DNA of 64,000 nucleotides, from positions 3,720,001 through 3,784,000 of the forward strand of contig NZ_CP014015.2 in NCBI RefSeq assembly GCF_001559075.2, given 5' to 3'. Shown here in pieces: positions 43,202 through 52,318 of the stretch. Under the pieces are notes generated by a model. The model ran no database searches. It saw only the letters and a list, made by a program, of their open reading frames with translations, and was not told the origin of the DNA. The stretch's first letter is position 1; each line of letters starts with the position of its first letter. The DNA is from Citrobacter amalonaticus. Its GTDB lineage: Bacteria; Pseudomonadota; Gammaproteobacteria; Enterobacterales; Enterobacteriaceae. The translations under genes were made by a program, and so were the position numbers.

Positions 43202-46200
43202 ATGAGTACGTCTTTTAAACCAAATAAAATAGCATTGTTTGTTAGCGCGATTTTGTCCTCTGCCGTATTTACCGCTGCAGCAGGAGCAGACAGCGTTACT
43301 ATTAGTAATTCAACCGCATCGGATAATCGTACCGTCAACCTGGCGACGGGTAGCGATGTATCATATATCAACGTCAGTGTGAGTGATGGGCTGGTGAAGA
43401 TGGGAGATAACACGACCATAACCAGCGCCGGAGCCTATCCGGATGATTCTCTATTTTATAACCCGGGTTATTTTGTAAAGGCAACAGCCGGTACAGTCGA
43501 TCTCGGTAAAAATTTCACGATTAATTACATGTTCGATTATTTAACGAATGGTAATTATAGAGGTAATGCGATTTATCTGTCGGGGACAGGGGTGCTGAAG
43601 GCTGAAAACCTGACCATTAACGAAGAGCAAACCCACGTTGATGATAGCGATCTTGTTAGCGCCATTTCTCTTATCGGAAGTGCACGTGCAGATCTAAAAG
43701 GAACGACAACCATTAAGACTGGGAACATTGAGACCAGTGGTGACGCTATTATCAATGCAGAAAATGTCAATATTTCTTATATTGATACAGATCCCCTTTC
43801 CAGACGGGGGCACCACGCCTCGTTACAATTAGACGGTAAAGAGTCAAACTTTACTGGTAATGTTAATATTAAGGCGGTTAACGCTACCAATGGTTATCTG
43901 GAAGGGATTGATATTACTGGCAATGAAGCGACGTTCTCAGGCAAAACGACGCTGGATATGGACAATGCTATAGGAAGTATCAGAGGCATTGAACTGCTGG
44001 ATACCATTTATCATTTTGTTGGCCGCGGTGACGATGATATTCCTGAATACCTGACCAATAATGTTAAGTTTAATGAACTTAACATTAAGGCTATTAGCCA
44101 TGGTAGCGCCGCAGATCATCAATCTGTTTCGGGTTTAGTCAGCTACAGCCAGAAGGGAACCACCGACCTTTCCGTTAATAACCTTACCATCGATGTATCA
44201 GGTAATTACACTGCTACGGGTATTCAACTCGGCAACAGTGATGTGCTGGGTTCTGCTAAATACCGTATCGGTGATGCCCGCGTAAAAGTGTCCGGAGGCA
44301 ATGCTGCGACGTTAACAGGTTATTCCAGCAGTAGCGCTACCGGGGCCACAACAGATACTGAGATTAACAATCTTAATGTCCAGTCAGAAGGCGGTAAAAC
44401 GGTCTATTTACTGAGCCAGTATGGCTCAAACGATCGCTTTAAAGGGAATGTGACGCTGGGCAGCCAGCTTTCTTATGATTCCGTTGCTGATACGCTCTAT
44501 TCCATTTACGGTTCCTCCTTGGGGGGTAGCGGCTCTACCAACATTGTTAACAACAACAAACTGGTTGCCTTTGGCAAAATGTATTCCCGTGAAGGTCATG
44601 CCATCAATATTGTTTCCGGTGATAACTCCTATATCTATGGCGATACGGCCACGGAAAGCACCGGCACCATCAACCTCGCGTTAAATGGCAGCAACAGCAA
44701 GTGGGATATGGTAGGTGATTCCAACATAACTAACCTGACACTGAACGGTTCCACGCTGACCTTTATGCCGCCAGCGACGGAGACGCGCAAGCTGGTGCGT
44801 GATGCAGATACCTTCAAAACTCTGACGGTAGACGGTGATTTCCGCGGTACTAACGGTAATCTCGTGATGAACACCCAACTGGGTGACGATGCCTCGCCGA
44901 CCGATCGCCTGATTGTTGCTGGCAACACCTCTGGTACCACCAACGTGAAAGTGCTGAATGCGGGTGGTGCTGGTGGCGTCACCACTGACGGTATCGAGTT
45001 GATTAGCGTAGGTGGAAATTCTGACGGTGTATTCACGCAAAGTGGACGTATTGTGGCAGGTGCGTATGACTATACTTTGCAGCGTGGCGAAGGCCCGAAC
45101 GAGAAGAACTGGTATCTGAGCAGCGCGCTGTCTCCGGAACCGCCTGAGGAGCCCGTTGTCCCGGTTTCCCCGGTTTCTCCGACCGATCCGGTTGGCCCTG
45201 TCGTACCACAGAAACCCACTCAACCGAGAGAGCACGCGGTGCGTCCGGAAGCAGGCCTGTATGGCATGAACCTGCAGGCGGCGAACACGCTGTTCAATAC
45301 CCGTTTGCAGGATCGCCTGGGTGAAACGCATTACGTTGACGCGCTGACCGGCGAAGACGCCGTCACCAGCATGTGGCTGCGTAATGTGGGCGGTCATACC
45401 CGTCAGAAAGACAGCAGCGGTCAACTGGATATGCAGGCCAACCGCTATGTCATGCAGCTCGGTGGCGATCTCGCGCAGTGGTCTTCGGGCAACGCCGACC
45501 GCTATCATCTGGGTCTGATGGCCGGTTATGCGAACCAGAAAGCGCGCGCCGAAAACCAGCGTAACGGTAACCGTGCCGACAGCCGCGTCAGCGGTTACAG
45601 CGTCGGCCTGTACGGCACCTGGCTGCAGGACAATGCGACGCACGAAGGCGCGTATGTCGATACCTGGGCGCAGTACAGCTGGTTTGATAACACCGTGTCT
45701 GGCCGTGGTGTCGAATCTGAAGAGTATGATTCTAAAGGTTTCACCGCGTCTGTTGAATCCGGCTACACCTGGAAACTGGCCGAACTCAGCGAGCGCAACG
45801 CGCTGTACATCCAGCCCAAAGCCCAGGTCACCTGGATGGGCGTGAAGGCCGATGAGCACAAAGAAGTTAACGGTACCCGCGTGGAAGGTAACGGTGATGG
45901 CAACATCCAGACCCGCGTCGGTGTGCGTCTGTTCGGCAAGGGCCACAACAAACTGGATGACGGTAAAGACCGCACCTTCCAGCCGTTTGTGGAAGCCAAC
46001 TGGATCCACAACACCAAAGACTTTGGCGTCGCAATGAACGGTGAAAACGTGAATCTGAAGGGTACCCGCAATATTGGCGAACTGAAAGCCGGTGTTGAAG
46101 GTCAGTTGACGAAGAACGTTGCCCTGTGGGGTAACATCGGTCAGCAGATCGGTGATAAAGGCTACAGTGACACGTCTGCAATGTTAGGTATCAAACTGGC

Positions 46201-46207
46201 ATTCTGA
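43202..46207 (+). CDS. Type Va autotransporter (AIDA/pertactin-like adhesin)
   Basis: A 1,001-residue autotransporter. The N-terminal signal (about 1-30, KIALFVSAILSSAVFTAAAGA) is followed by a passenger (about 31-640) rich in Asn, Gly, Thr and Ser with irregular beta-helix-like repeats, a pertactin-type autochaperone region (GDFRGTNGNLVMNTQLGDDASPTDRLIV ... about 545-640), a proline-rich linker (PEPPEEPVVPVSPVSP) and a C-terminal 12-strand barrel ending in LGIKLAF. The ATG at 43202 is 8 nt after aaggag, a strong SD; an ATG at 43178 would place the SD inside the gene. Probably a surface adhesin or aggregation factor; the ligand is not predictable from sequence. Confidence 0.92.
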   Translation: MSTSFKPNKIALFVSAILSSAVFTAAAGADSVTISNSTASDNRTVNLATGSDVSYINVSVSDGLVKMGDNTTITSAGAYPDDSLFYNPGYFVKATAGTVDLGKNFTINYMFDYLTNGNYRGNAIYLSGTGVLKAENLTINEEQTHVDDSDLVSAISLIGSARADLKGTTTIKTGNIETSGDAIINAENVNISYIDTDPLSRRGHHASLQLDGKESNFTGNVNIKAVNATNGYLEGIDITGNEATFSGKTTLDMDNAIGSIRGIELLDTIYHFVGRGDDDIPEYLTNNVKFNELNIKAISHGSAADHQSVSGLVSYSQKGTTDLSVNNLTIDVSGNYTATGIQLGNSDVLGSAKYRIGDARVKVSGGNAATLTGYSSSSATGATTDTEINNLNVQSEGGKTVYLLSQYGSNDRFKGNVTLGSQLSYDSVADTLYSIYGSSLGGSGSTNIVNNNKLVAFGKMYSREGHAINIVSGDNSYIYGDTATESTGTINLALNGSNSKWDMVGDSNITNLTLNGSTLTFMPPATETRKLVRDADTFKTLTVDGDFRGTNGNLVMNTQLGDDASPTDRLIVAGNTSGTTNVKVLNAGGAGGVTTDGIELISVGGNSDGVFTQSGRIVAGAYDYTLQRGEGPNEKNWYLSSALSPEPPEEPVVPVSPVSPTDPVGPVVPQKPTQPREHAVRPEAGLYGMNLQAANTLFNTRLQDRLGETHYVDALTGEDAVTSMWLRNVGGHTRQKDSSGQLDMQANRYVMQLGGDLAQWSSGNADRYHLGLMAGYANQKARAENQRNGNRADSRVSGYSVGLYGTWLQDNATHEGAYVDTWAQYSWFDNTVSGRGVESEEYDSKGFTASVESGYTWKLAELSERNALYIQPKAQVTWMGVKADEHKEVNGTRVEGNGDGNIQTRVGVRLFGKGHNKLDDGKDRTFQPFVEANWIHNTKDFGVAMNGENVNLKGTRNIGELKAGVEGQLTKNVALWGNIGQQIGDKGYSDTSAMLGIKLAF

Positions 46208-46224
46208 TGTCTTAATAAAATCGA

Positions 46225-46269
46225 GTGAATACAATATAGGTGAACAATGTTCATTGGTATTGTATTCAC
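46225..46269. other. Nested palindrome after the autotransporter
   Basis: Outer arms gtgaatacaata (46225-46236) / tattgtattcac (46258-46269) form a perfect 12-bp inverted repeat. Within the loop is a second palindrome tgaaca-a-tgttca (46241-46253). The two nest concentrically. It may be the autotransporter terminator (no T-run follows) or a protein-binding site. Confidence 0.6.
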
Positions 46270-46523
46270 CGTTTGTACCATACGAGTCATCAATGAATAT
46301 CTCTTCAACAGGCTTCAGGATCATTTATTGAGTCTTTTCTGACACCGGAAAACCCCGAAGGCGGTTATTCATCCGACGTGAACGAAACAGAACCACCGAA
46401 AAGTGTTACTTTTCATATCTGGACAGCGTACCGCCCGTTTACTGCATAGAGTCAGGGCGTCAAGGACTGGCTGAAAACGAAAGGGGATAAAACCAGTCCC
46501 TGCGCGTGGCTGCTTACTGTGAA
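46270..46523. other. Intergenic stretch after the autotransporter
   Basis: No gene seen. It contains a repeat ggactgg / ccagtcc at about 46465-46499, and short frames that look like decayed coding sequence without an identifiable source. Confidence 0.35.
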
Positions 46524-46907
46524 TTAGCGCAACGTGGCGGCCTGGACCGTACCGCGCGGATTAACATCAAGGAATACCTCGTATTTCCCCTTGGTCCACT
46601 GCAACGGTTCCGGGTTCTGGAATCCGCTTTTCTCAAGCGCAGCATAGGCGTCGTCGGTGCTTTGGCCGATGACAGAATCTTCCAGCATCGCAGCGATTTT
46701 TGCGCGCTCCTGCATTGCTGGTGTTTGTGCTGCTTTAGCGTTTTGCGCCTTTGTTTTATGGATATCGCAAGTACCGTTTGAGTCCGTAACCATATTGCAT
46801 CCTGAGCGATCCAACTGCTCGCGATAGTGCGCGCTAATTGCGTGCGCGGGGAGCACGGTTGCCATTGCCAAAACCATCACCGCTAATTGCTTCTTAAACA
46901 TCATCAT
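46524..46907 (-). CDS. Small exported hypothetical protein
   Basis: A 127-residue protein with a clear Sec signal peptide (MMMFKKQLAVMVLAMATVLPAHA, cut about 23/24). The mature ~104 residues have two cysteines (Cys37 and Cys47, SGCNMVTDSNGTCDI), which could form a periplasmic disulfide, then a helical Ala/Gln/Lys-rich stretch and a C-terminal segment WTKGKYEVFLDVNPRGTVQAA. I do not recognise a family. MFKK at 46901 is an alternative start. It stands alone, facing the autotransporter end. Confidence 0.75.
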   Translation of the reverse strand: MMMFKKQLAVMVLAMATVLPAHAISAHYREQLDRSGCNMVTDSNGTCDIHKTKAQNAKAAQTPAMQERAKIAAMLEDSVIGQSTDDAYAALEKSGFQNPEPLQWTKGKYEVFLDVNPRGTVQAATLR

Positions 46908-47210
46908 TACCTAATCTTTAGTGTCTGAACTCTGACCCGTTACCCACAGTATGTGGAGGGCGACTTTTATTGTTTTGAAAAAATAAAGCCGCGAATAATA
47001 GTCCTGTTGAATGGTTTCGGTGGTTGATTAAAGTCAAACTTGCTTAAGTCTTAACGGTCTTTGCGGGCCTGAAGCTCAGGAGAGTATCGCTCGTCGACGA
47101 TTTTAATGGTTTCTGGCGCCCGAGTGATAAGTAGGGGGAAGCGGAAAAGTCCGCTTCATGACCTGCCCGCCTGGTGACGGGAGCGGACATGGATAAACAC
47201 TGGCGTTTGA

Positions 47211-47651
47211 TTAAACGCTACGACGTTTTTCAAATTTGATGTCGGTATCATTAATGTTCGTCCCATTTCCCCAGCCGAGTTGAACGTAAAATTTCGCCGC
47301 CCGACTATTTTTGTCAGTTTCCAGCCAGACTACCGTATGGTGTTTGAATAACTCCTGCTCAGCAATCTTAACAAGCCTGCGGCCTGTGCCTTTACCTTCA
47401 TGCTCCGGGTGCACGAAGACGGCAAAAAGACAGCCTTCATCTGGCAAAATCATGGAGAAACCGATAATTTTTCCGTTTTCAGTCGCCACCCATGTGCAAC
47501 AACTTTTTTGAATCATATCGGCCACGACGTCCTCGGTGATCCCCCGAAGCCGCAATTCTTCGCGGCTAAGATGATTCTCGGTAACTGAAGTTCTGACGTC
47601 GAAAATAGTTTCGACATCAGAAACTTGAGCGGGTCGTATACTGATGCTCAT
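47211..47651 (-). CDS. GNAT-family N-acetyltransferase
   Basis: A 146-residue Gcn5-related acetyltransferase. The acetyl-CoA pyrophosphate-binding motif A is VFVHPEHEGKGTGRRLVKIAEQE (Q/RxxGxG/A type, EGKGTG) at about residues 80-102, followed by motif B LETDKNSRAAKFYVQLGW. The substrate is not predictable. A long hairpin separates it from the patB-like gene downstream on the map. Confidence 0.88.
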   Translation of the reverse strand: MSISIRPAQVSDVETIFDVRTSVTENHLSREELRLRGITEDVVADMIQKSCCTWVATENGKIIGFSMILPDEGCLFAVFVHPEHEGKGTGRRLVKIAEQELFKHHTVVWLETDKNSRAAKFYVQLGWGNGTNINDTDIKFEKRRSV

Positions 47652-47732
47652 AAGTCGCGCTCCATGTATAAAAAAATAGTGATGATGCTCTCTGTTCTTA
47701 CCGGTATGTGTAGATCCATAGTGTTAAGCCCT

Positions 47733-47764
47733 ACACAAACGCATCCCAAAAGATGCGTTTGTGT
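47733..47764. terminator. Perfect 13-bp hairpin between patB-like and GNAT genes
   Basis: acacaaacgcatc (47733-47745) / gatgcgtttgtgt (47752-47764), loop ccaaaa. It lies about 70 nt beyond the stop of the patB-like gene on the minus strand. No T-run on either side. Probably a transcript end or processing structure. Confidence 0.5.
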
Positions 47765-47831
47765 AATGACAGCACGTTTTTTGTTTAAACCTTAACAGGT
47801 TCATTCAGCGTAAGCGCGTTATCATTTTCAA

Positions 47832-49034
47832 CTAACGGATGGAATGAAATGTCTTTGTCGGGGGAAATGCAATACGTTTCAATCCTTCCAGCGCTTTTTC
47901 AAGGTAAACGCGTGGGCATCCGAGATTCAGGCGGATAAAACCATTGCCCATCGGGCCGAAACTATTTCCCATTGAAGGTGCAATACCCGCAACGTCAGCC
48001 ATTACCCATTTGAGTTGTTCGTCATCCAGTCCCAGCGCCTTGCAATCAACCCATAACAGATACGTGGCCTGGGAAGGGGCAACCCGAGCCCAGGGGAGAG
48101 ACTCATCGACCTGTTTGATAAACCAGCGGCGATTTTCTGCCAGATAATCGAGTAGCTCATCCAGCCACGGAGCACCATGTTGCCACGCTGCCGTACTCGC
48201 CTCGATGGAGAGCGCATTGAATACATCCAGCCCATGCGCATCCAGACGGCGCAAAAAGTGTTCACGCAATGCCGTCGCCGGGATCAGAAAGTTTGCAATA
48301 CGCAATGTCGACAACCCAAAGGTCTTACTGGCGGAAGTGGCAGAGATGACGCGTGAATGCCAGCGTTCTCCCAGGTGCAGGACGGAAGTAAATTGTTCTC
48401 CCGGAAGTAGCAAATCGGCCCATATTTCGTCGGACACCAATGTAACATTATATTCCTCGCACAAGGTGAGGAGCTGTTCCAGTTCTTGTGCCGACCAACA
48501 ACGACCGGTTGGGTTATGCGGATTACATAAAATCATTAATGGCGGGCGTTCAGTACGGAATAGCATTTCCAGATGAACTAAATCCATCTGGTAACCCGTA
48601 GCGAAGTCCTCATGCAAGGGATTTTCCAGTAACCGCCTGCCGTTGAGGGTTATGATTTTTGCAAACGATCCATACCAGGGCCCCTGGACCACCACCCCTT
48701 CACCGGGTTGGCTCAGCATTTGAACCAGTAGCGATAGCCCCGGAACGACACCTTCAACGCTGCATATCCACTCTTGCGCTATCTCCAGCCGATGTCGGGT
48801 TGAGAACCATGCGATTAATGAATCAAAGTAAGCTTGCGGTCGTTCGCTGTAACCGAAAACACCGTGCTTAACGCGGTGAATTAAGGCCTCCTGAACAGCG
48901 TCCGGGCAGGTAAAGTCAAAATCAGACACCCACATCGGCAGCAGTTCATGTGCTCCCTCGCCAAAATACCGTGTCATAAAGTCCCATTTCACAGAACCCG
49001 TGTTGTGGCGATCAATAATCTTATTAAAATCCAT
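47832..49034 (-). CDS. PatB/MalY-type aminotransferase (C-S lyase)
   Basis: A 400-residue fold-type I PLP enzyme of the MalY/PatB subclass. N-terminal MDFNKIIDRHNTGSVKWDF and LPMWVSDFDF are hallmarks of this group. The PLP lysine is in SATSASKTFGLSTLRIAN (about 235), the Asn/Asp/Tyr region in NPHNPTG and VSDEIWADL. Family members cleave cystathionine and related beta-C-S bonds to thiol, pyruvate and ammonia. It follows the nhaC-like gene by 12 nt with SD aggaaggg, so the two form an operon controlled by the upstream LacI-family regulator. Confidence 0.9.
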   Translation of the reverse strand: MDFNKIIDRHNTGSVKWDFMTRYFGEGAHELLPMWVSDFDFTCPDAVQEALIHRVKHGVFGYSERPQAYFDSLIAWFSTRHRLEIAQEWICSVEGVVPGLSLLVQMLSQPGEGVVVQGPWYGSFAKIITLNGRRLLENPLHEDFATGYQMDLVHLEMLFRTERPPLMILCNPHNPTGRCWSAQELEQLLTLCEEYNVTLVSDEIWADLLLPGEQFTSVLHLGERWHSRVISATSASKTFGLSTLRIANFLIPATALREHFLRRLDAHGLDVFNALSIEASTAAWQHGAPWLDELLDYLAENRRWFIKQVDESLPWARVAPSQATYLLWVDCKALGLDDEQLKWVMADVAGIAPSMGNSFGPMGNGFIRLNLGCPRVYLEKALEGLKRIAFPPTKTFHSIR

Positions 49035-49046
49035 CGAATTCCCTTC

Positions 49047-50498
49047 CTATTCTGCTGCCGTTAAATTCTGTTCTTTTCCTGTGACTGCGGATGTTTTCGC
49101 AATACCGATACCAGTGAAACCAAAAAATAAGGCAAAGAAGATAGCGGCATAGCACTGGACGGCCCAGGGCAGTAAATCCAGCGTACTCACTCCTAATGTT
49201 GTTGCCATATAGACACCGGCAGAGGTCCACGGTAACAGCGGTTCAATGACGGTTCCCGCATCTTCAATGGTACGGGAGAGATTTTTGGTATCCAGTCCCA
49301 TCCGACGGTACGCGTCCTTAAACAATTCAGCAGGAACCAGAAGTGCCAGCTTTCCGTCGCTTGTCGCGCCGGTCACCAGAATCGTGGTACCAATGGTTGC
49401 CGCAATTAACTGGCCAACACTGTGAATGACCGTCAGTAAGCGGTTAATAATAATGTTGAGTGCACCCGTCAACGTTAAGGCACCAGCGAAAGAGAACGCG
49501 CAAAATACCAGAAGGATAGTGCCCATCATTGAGAACATCCCCCCACGGTTAAGCAGGCGCGGAACATCAGCAATGATGCCTTCGCTACCTTGCGGGAACA
49601 TAGTGATGTTGAATCCATCAATAAAGGCATCCAGCCCTTGCTTGATGCTGAGCCCCTGCATAACGACGCCCAGAATCAGAGCTAACACGCAGGCACTCAA
49701 CATTAACGGGATCACTGGCTTCTTGCGGATAGCTCCCCATAACACAATGACAGGAGGCAAAATCAGAACGATATTAAAGTGGTACAGCGACTCCAGGGCG
49801 TTGACAATATCGGTGACCCGCTGGGGCGTTGCGACCTCGCCCAGCATCGTACTGTGGCCCGCAATAAGATAAACCACGGCAGCAAGCAGAAAGCTCGGGA
49901 TAGTGGTCCATAATAAATGCTGAATATGCTCGAAAAGGGTGGTATCTGCGACAATTGCCGCAAAGTTGGTTGAGTCTGACAGCGGTGATATCTTGTCCCC
50001 AAAGTAGGCCCCTGAAACAACCGCGCCCGCCGCTGCCGCCAGGGATACATCCAGTCCAGCGGCAACCCCCATCAACGCAACCCCAACGGTGCCTGCTGAA
50101 CCCCATGATGTACCGGTACATACCGATACGACACTGGTCAGGAAGAAGGCGGCGATGAGAATGTATTCGGGGCTGATGAGTTTGAGTCCCCAGTACACCA
50201 TGTAAGGAATCGTGCCGCTGAACATCCATGTACCAATCAAGGCGCCCACGCAGATCAAAATCATGATGACCGGCATCGCTTTCGCGAGTTTATCCACTAC
50301 CGAGCTGATGATGTCTTCCCAGCTATACCCCTGCCACCAGGCCAGTCCGGCGGCGACGGCAGCAGAGCAGAGCAACAACGGCTCAATGCGCAACCCCATG
50401 ATGCCGTAGCCAATAATTAGCAGCAGTAGCATGGCTAAAATAGGGAGCAGCGCCAGTCCGAATGAGAGCGTTTTTTTGTTTTTTTGAGAGGCATTCAT
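49047..50498 (-). CDS. NhaC-family Na+/H+ antiporter-like transporter
   Basis: A 483-residue inner-membrane protein with about 11-12 helices of the NhaC family. The conserved segments GTSWGSAGTVGVALMGVA and GAYFGDKISPLSDSTNFAAIVADTTLFEHI (about 130-200) hold the ion-site residues, and TSAGVYMATTLGV is near the C-terminus. Pairing with a C-S lyase and a sugar-type repressor suggests uptake or exchange of an amino acid or thiol substrate (compare the malate-lactate antiporter MleN in this family) rather than simple pH control; that is inference. Confidence 0.88.
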   Translation of the reverse strand: MNASQKNKKTLSFGLALLPILAMLLLLIIGYGIMGLRIEPLLLCSAAVAAGLAWWQGYSWEDIISSVVDKLAKAMPVIMILICVGALIGTWMFSGTIPYMVYWGLKLISPEYILIAAFFLTSVVSVCTGTSWGSAGTVGVALMGVAAGLDVSLAAAAGAVVSGAYFGDKISPLSDSTNFAAIVADTTLFEHIQHLLWTTIPSFLLAAVVYLIAGHSTMLGEVATPQRVTDIVNALESLYHFNIVLILPPVIVLWGAIRKKPVIPLMLSACVLALILGVVMQGLSIKQGLDAFIDGFNITMFPQGSEGIIADVPRLLNRGGMFSMMGTILLVFCAFSFAGALTLTGALNIIINRLLTVIHSVGQLIAATIGTTILVTGATSDGKLALLVPAELFKDAYRRMGLDTKNLSRTIEDAGTVIEPLLPWTSAGVYMATTLGVSTLDLLPWAVQCYAAIFFALFFGFTGIGIAKTSAVTGKEQNLTAAE

Positions 50499-50575
50499 AG
50501 ATGAATCTCCAGTCTGTAAGGTCGCTCAAGAGTAGATGAACACCCATTTACCTGACTGTGATCGCTCGTTCGCCC

Positions 50576-50597
50576 TCATGTAAGCGATTACATGAGA
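50576..50597. promoter_or_regulatory. LacI-family operator upstream of the nhaC-patB pair
   Basis: A perfect 9-bp inverted repeat, ctcatgtaa and ttacatgag, around gcga. Its core tgtaa-gcga-ttaca fits the LacI/GalR operator pattern TGTAANCGNTTACA. It lies between the stop of the regulator gene and the start of the nhaC-like gene, about 80-100 bp upstream of the latter, and is the natural target of that regulator. Confidence 0.75.
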
Positions 50598-50639
50598 GTG
50601 GTAAATTTGAAGTAGATCACGATTCAGAGACTTGACCAT

Positions 50640-51650
50640 TCAGTCATTGCGATGGGGTGAAATAACGGAATCACGGATAACCAGTTCAGCAGCAAAGTTA
50701 TTCATACCCGGCTGCTGCGTCATTCCCTTAAAGAGTTGTATTGCCAGTTGAGAAGCCCGACGCGCCATTCGTTCAACCGGATAATGCATCGTAGTCAGTG
50801 CCGGAAAGAGGTAACGTGCCATCACCACATCATCAAATCCTACGATGGAAAGTTGCTGCGGTAGCGCAATGCCTTTCTGATGGAGGATGCGCATGATGCC
50901 GGCGGCCATGACATCATTGAATGTCACCGCGGCGGTGAAAGGAATCGCGCTGTTAAGAAGCTGGTGTGCTGCGCGTTCACCTCCTTCTTCATTAAAAGGT
51001 ACGCTAATCACCCAGCTTTTTTCTGGCGTAATGCCATATTCAGCTAACGCCTGGCGATATCCTTCCAGCCGCTCGTGGCGATCGATAATCGGTAAATCAC
51101 TTGTCACACAGGCAATACACCGGTGCCCTTGTTCCAGCAGATGACGCGTTGCCGTTTTCGCCGCGTGACAATTTTCCAGCCATACGCAGCGATTGGCCAT
51201 ACCGGCAATATAGCGGTTTACAACCACCATAGCAGGCAAATGGGCCGCATAGCGCAGCAGCTCCTTTTCAGGCAATCGGCTCGCATGTACCACAATCGCC
51301 TCACAGCCCTGGTTGATCAGAAAATCAAGCCCGGCTTTTTCCATTCCTTCGTCGTGACCGCCGCTGCAGACCATCAAACGGAATCGTTCGGCGCGTGAGA
51401 CTTCCTCGACGCCGCGCGCAAGCCGGGCAAAAAAGGGATCGGCAAGATTGCCAGTCAATAACCCGAGCATGTCACCGCTCCGCTTTGCCAGCGCAATCGC
51501 GGCGGCATTGCGACGATAATTCAGTTCTCGCATGGCTTTTTCAACACGTTCACGCGTCACGGGTTCAACCCATGCGGTTTGATTAATGACACGTGAAACG
51601 GTCGCGGTTGACACGCCCGCTAACTGTGCAACATCCTTTATCGTTGCCAT
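50640..51650 (-). CDS. LacI/GalR-family transcriptional repressor
   Basis: A 336-residue regulator: an N-terminal helix-turn-helix (MATIKDVAQLAGVSTATVSRVIN, about 1-23) and hinge helix, then a periplasmic-binding-protein-like effector domain. It resembles GalR/GalS/AscG in the effector domain (RLPEKELLRYAAHLPAMVVVNR, GFDDVVMARYLFPALTTMHYP). The effector is unknown. It is upstream of, and in line with, the nhaC-patB pair, with a matching operator between. Confidence 0.92.
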   Translation of the reverse strand: MATIKDVAQLAGVSTATVSRVINQTAWVEPVTRERVEKAMRELNYRRNAAAIALAKRSGDMLGLLTGNLADPFFARLARGVEEVSRAERFRLMVCSGGHDEGMEKAGLDFLINQGCEAIVVHASRLPEKELLRYAAHLPAMVVVNRYIAGMANRCVWLENCHAAKTATRHLLEQGHRCIACVTSDLPIIDRHERLEGYRQALAEYGITPEKSWVISVPFNEEGGERAAHQLLNSAIPFTAAVTFNDVMAAGIMRILHQKGIALPQQLSIVGFDDVVMARYLFPALTTMHYPVERMARRASQLAIQLFKGMTQQPGMNNFAAELVIRDSVISPHRND

Positions 51651-51901
51651 AACGTCACCTTAATTTTTAGATGGTTAAGTCTTTTACCTGTTGCTCGTCA
51701 TTATACTTTCAACCGGCACAACATTTGCGCGCTAACATCATGAGATAGAAGCCTCAGACGCCGCCGCCAGGATCCCTGACTGGAATACGGACATGTTGTC
51801 AGACTATGCTGTGAACAGAAAACGTTGCACGCCACAGACCTGAAGTCCAGTCCTGCTGGGCGTCAAAAGTGGGCGTTAGCTTATACCTCATGCGGAGGAG
51901 T

Positions 51902-52221
51902 ATGAAAAAGCTGTTGCTGGTTACCTTTGTATTAACTGCGTTTGCAGCCAATTCTATCCTCTGTCGTATTGCCTTAAAGAACGGGTATTCCGACCCCGAG
52001 ACGTTCAGCATGTTGAGATTACTCGGTGGGGCAGTCGCGTTGCTGGCCTGTCCTCAGCCACTGCCAGCACCTTGCAACTGAGCGTCCCCTGTATTGCAGC
52101 GGGAGGCGGGATCGTGTTTCTCGGGGAGTTGCCGGATATGAGAATCTTGCTTTGTACGCTGGTGGTGTTAGCCGGGATAGCCCTTGTCATCGTCTCCGAT
52201 CAAAAAAAGAGCAAAGCCTGA
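51902..52221 (+). pseudogene. Deleted EamA/DMT transporter remnant
   Basis: The first ~45 codons (MKKLLLVTFVLTAFAANSILCRIALKNG ...) read as the start of a DMT/EamA drug-metabolite transporter, with SD cggagg. After about 52,040 the frame leaves homology and stops at 52,081. A second frame, from about 52,051 to a stop at 52,221 (SSATASTLQLSVPCIAAGGG ... VIVSDQKKSKA), is the C-terminal end of the same family. About 180-200 middle codons are missing and the ends are out of frame, so this is an internally deleted, inactive gene. Confidence 0.82.
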
Positions 52222-52318
52222 GCGTAACCGGTTCTCTGTTTTCCGGTCACGCATGCTGCGCGTTTCAGTAGGCTTATGGTAGTTTGACATTCCCGCACCC
52301 TGTTAAAGAGACTCAAGT

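Noticed and set aside
44681..46009. A 442-codon open frame antisense to the autotransporter
   Set aside because: It mirrors the codon structure of the barrel-coding strand, has no family resemblance, no SD, and the plus-strand gene is certain.
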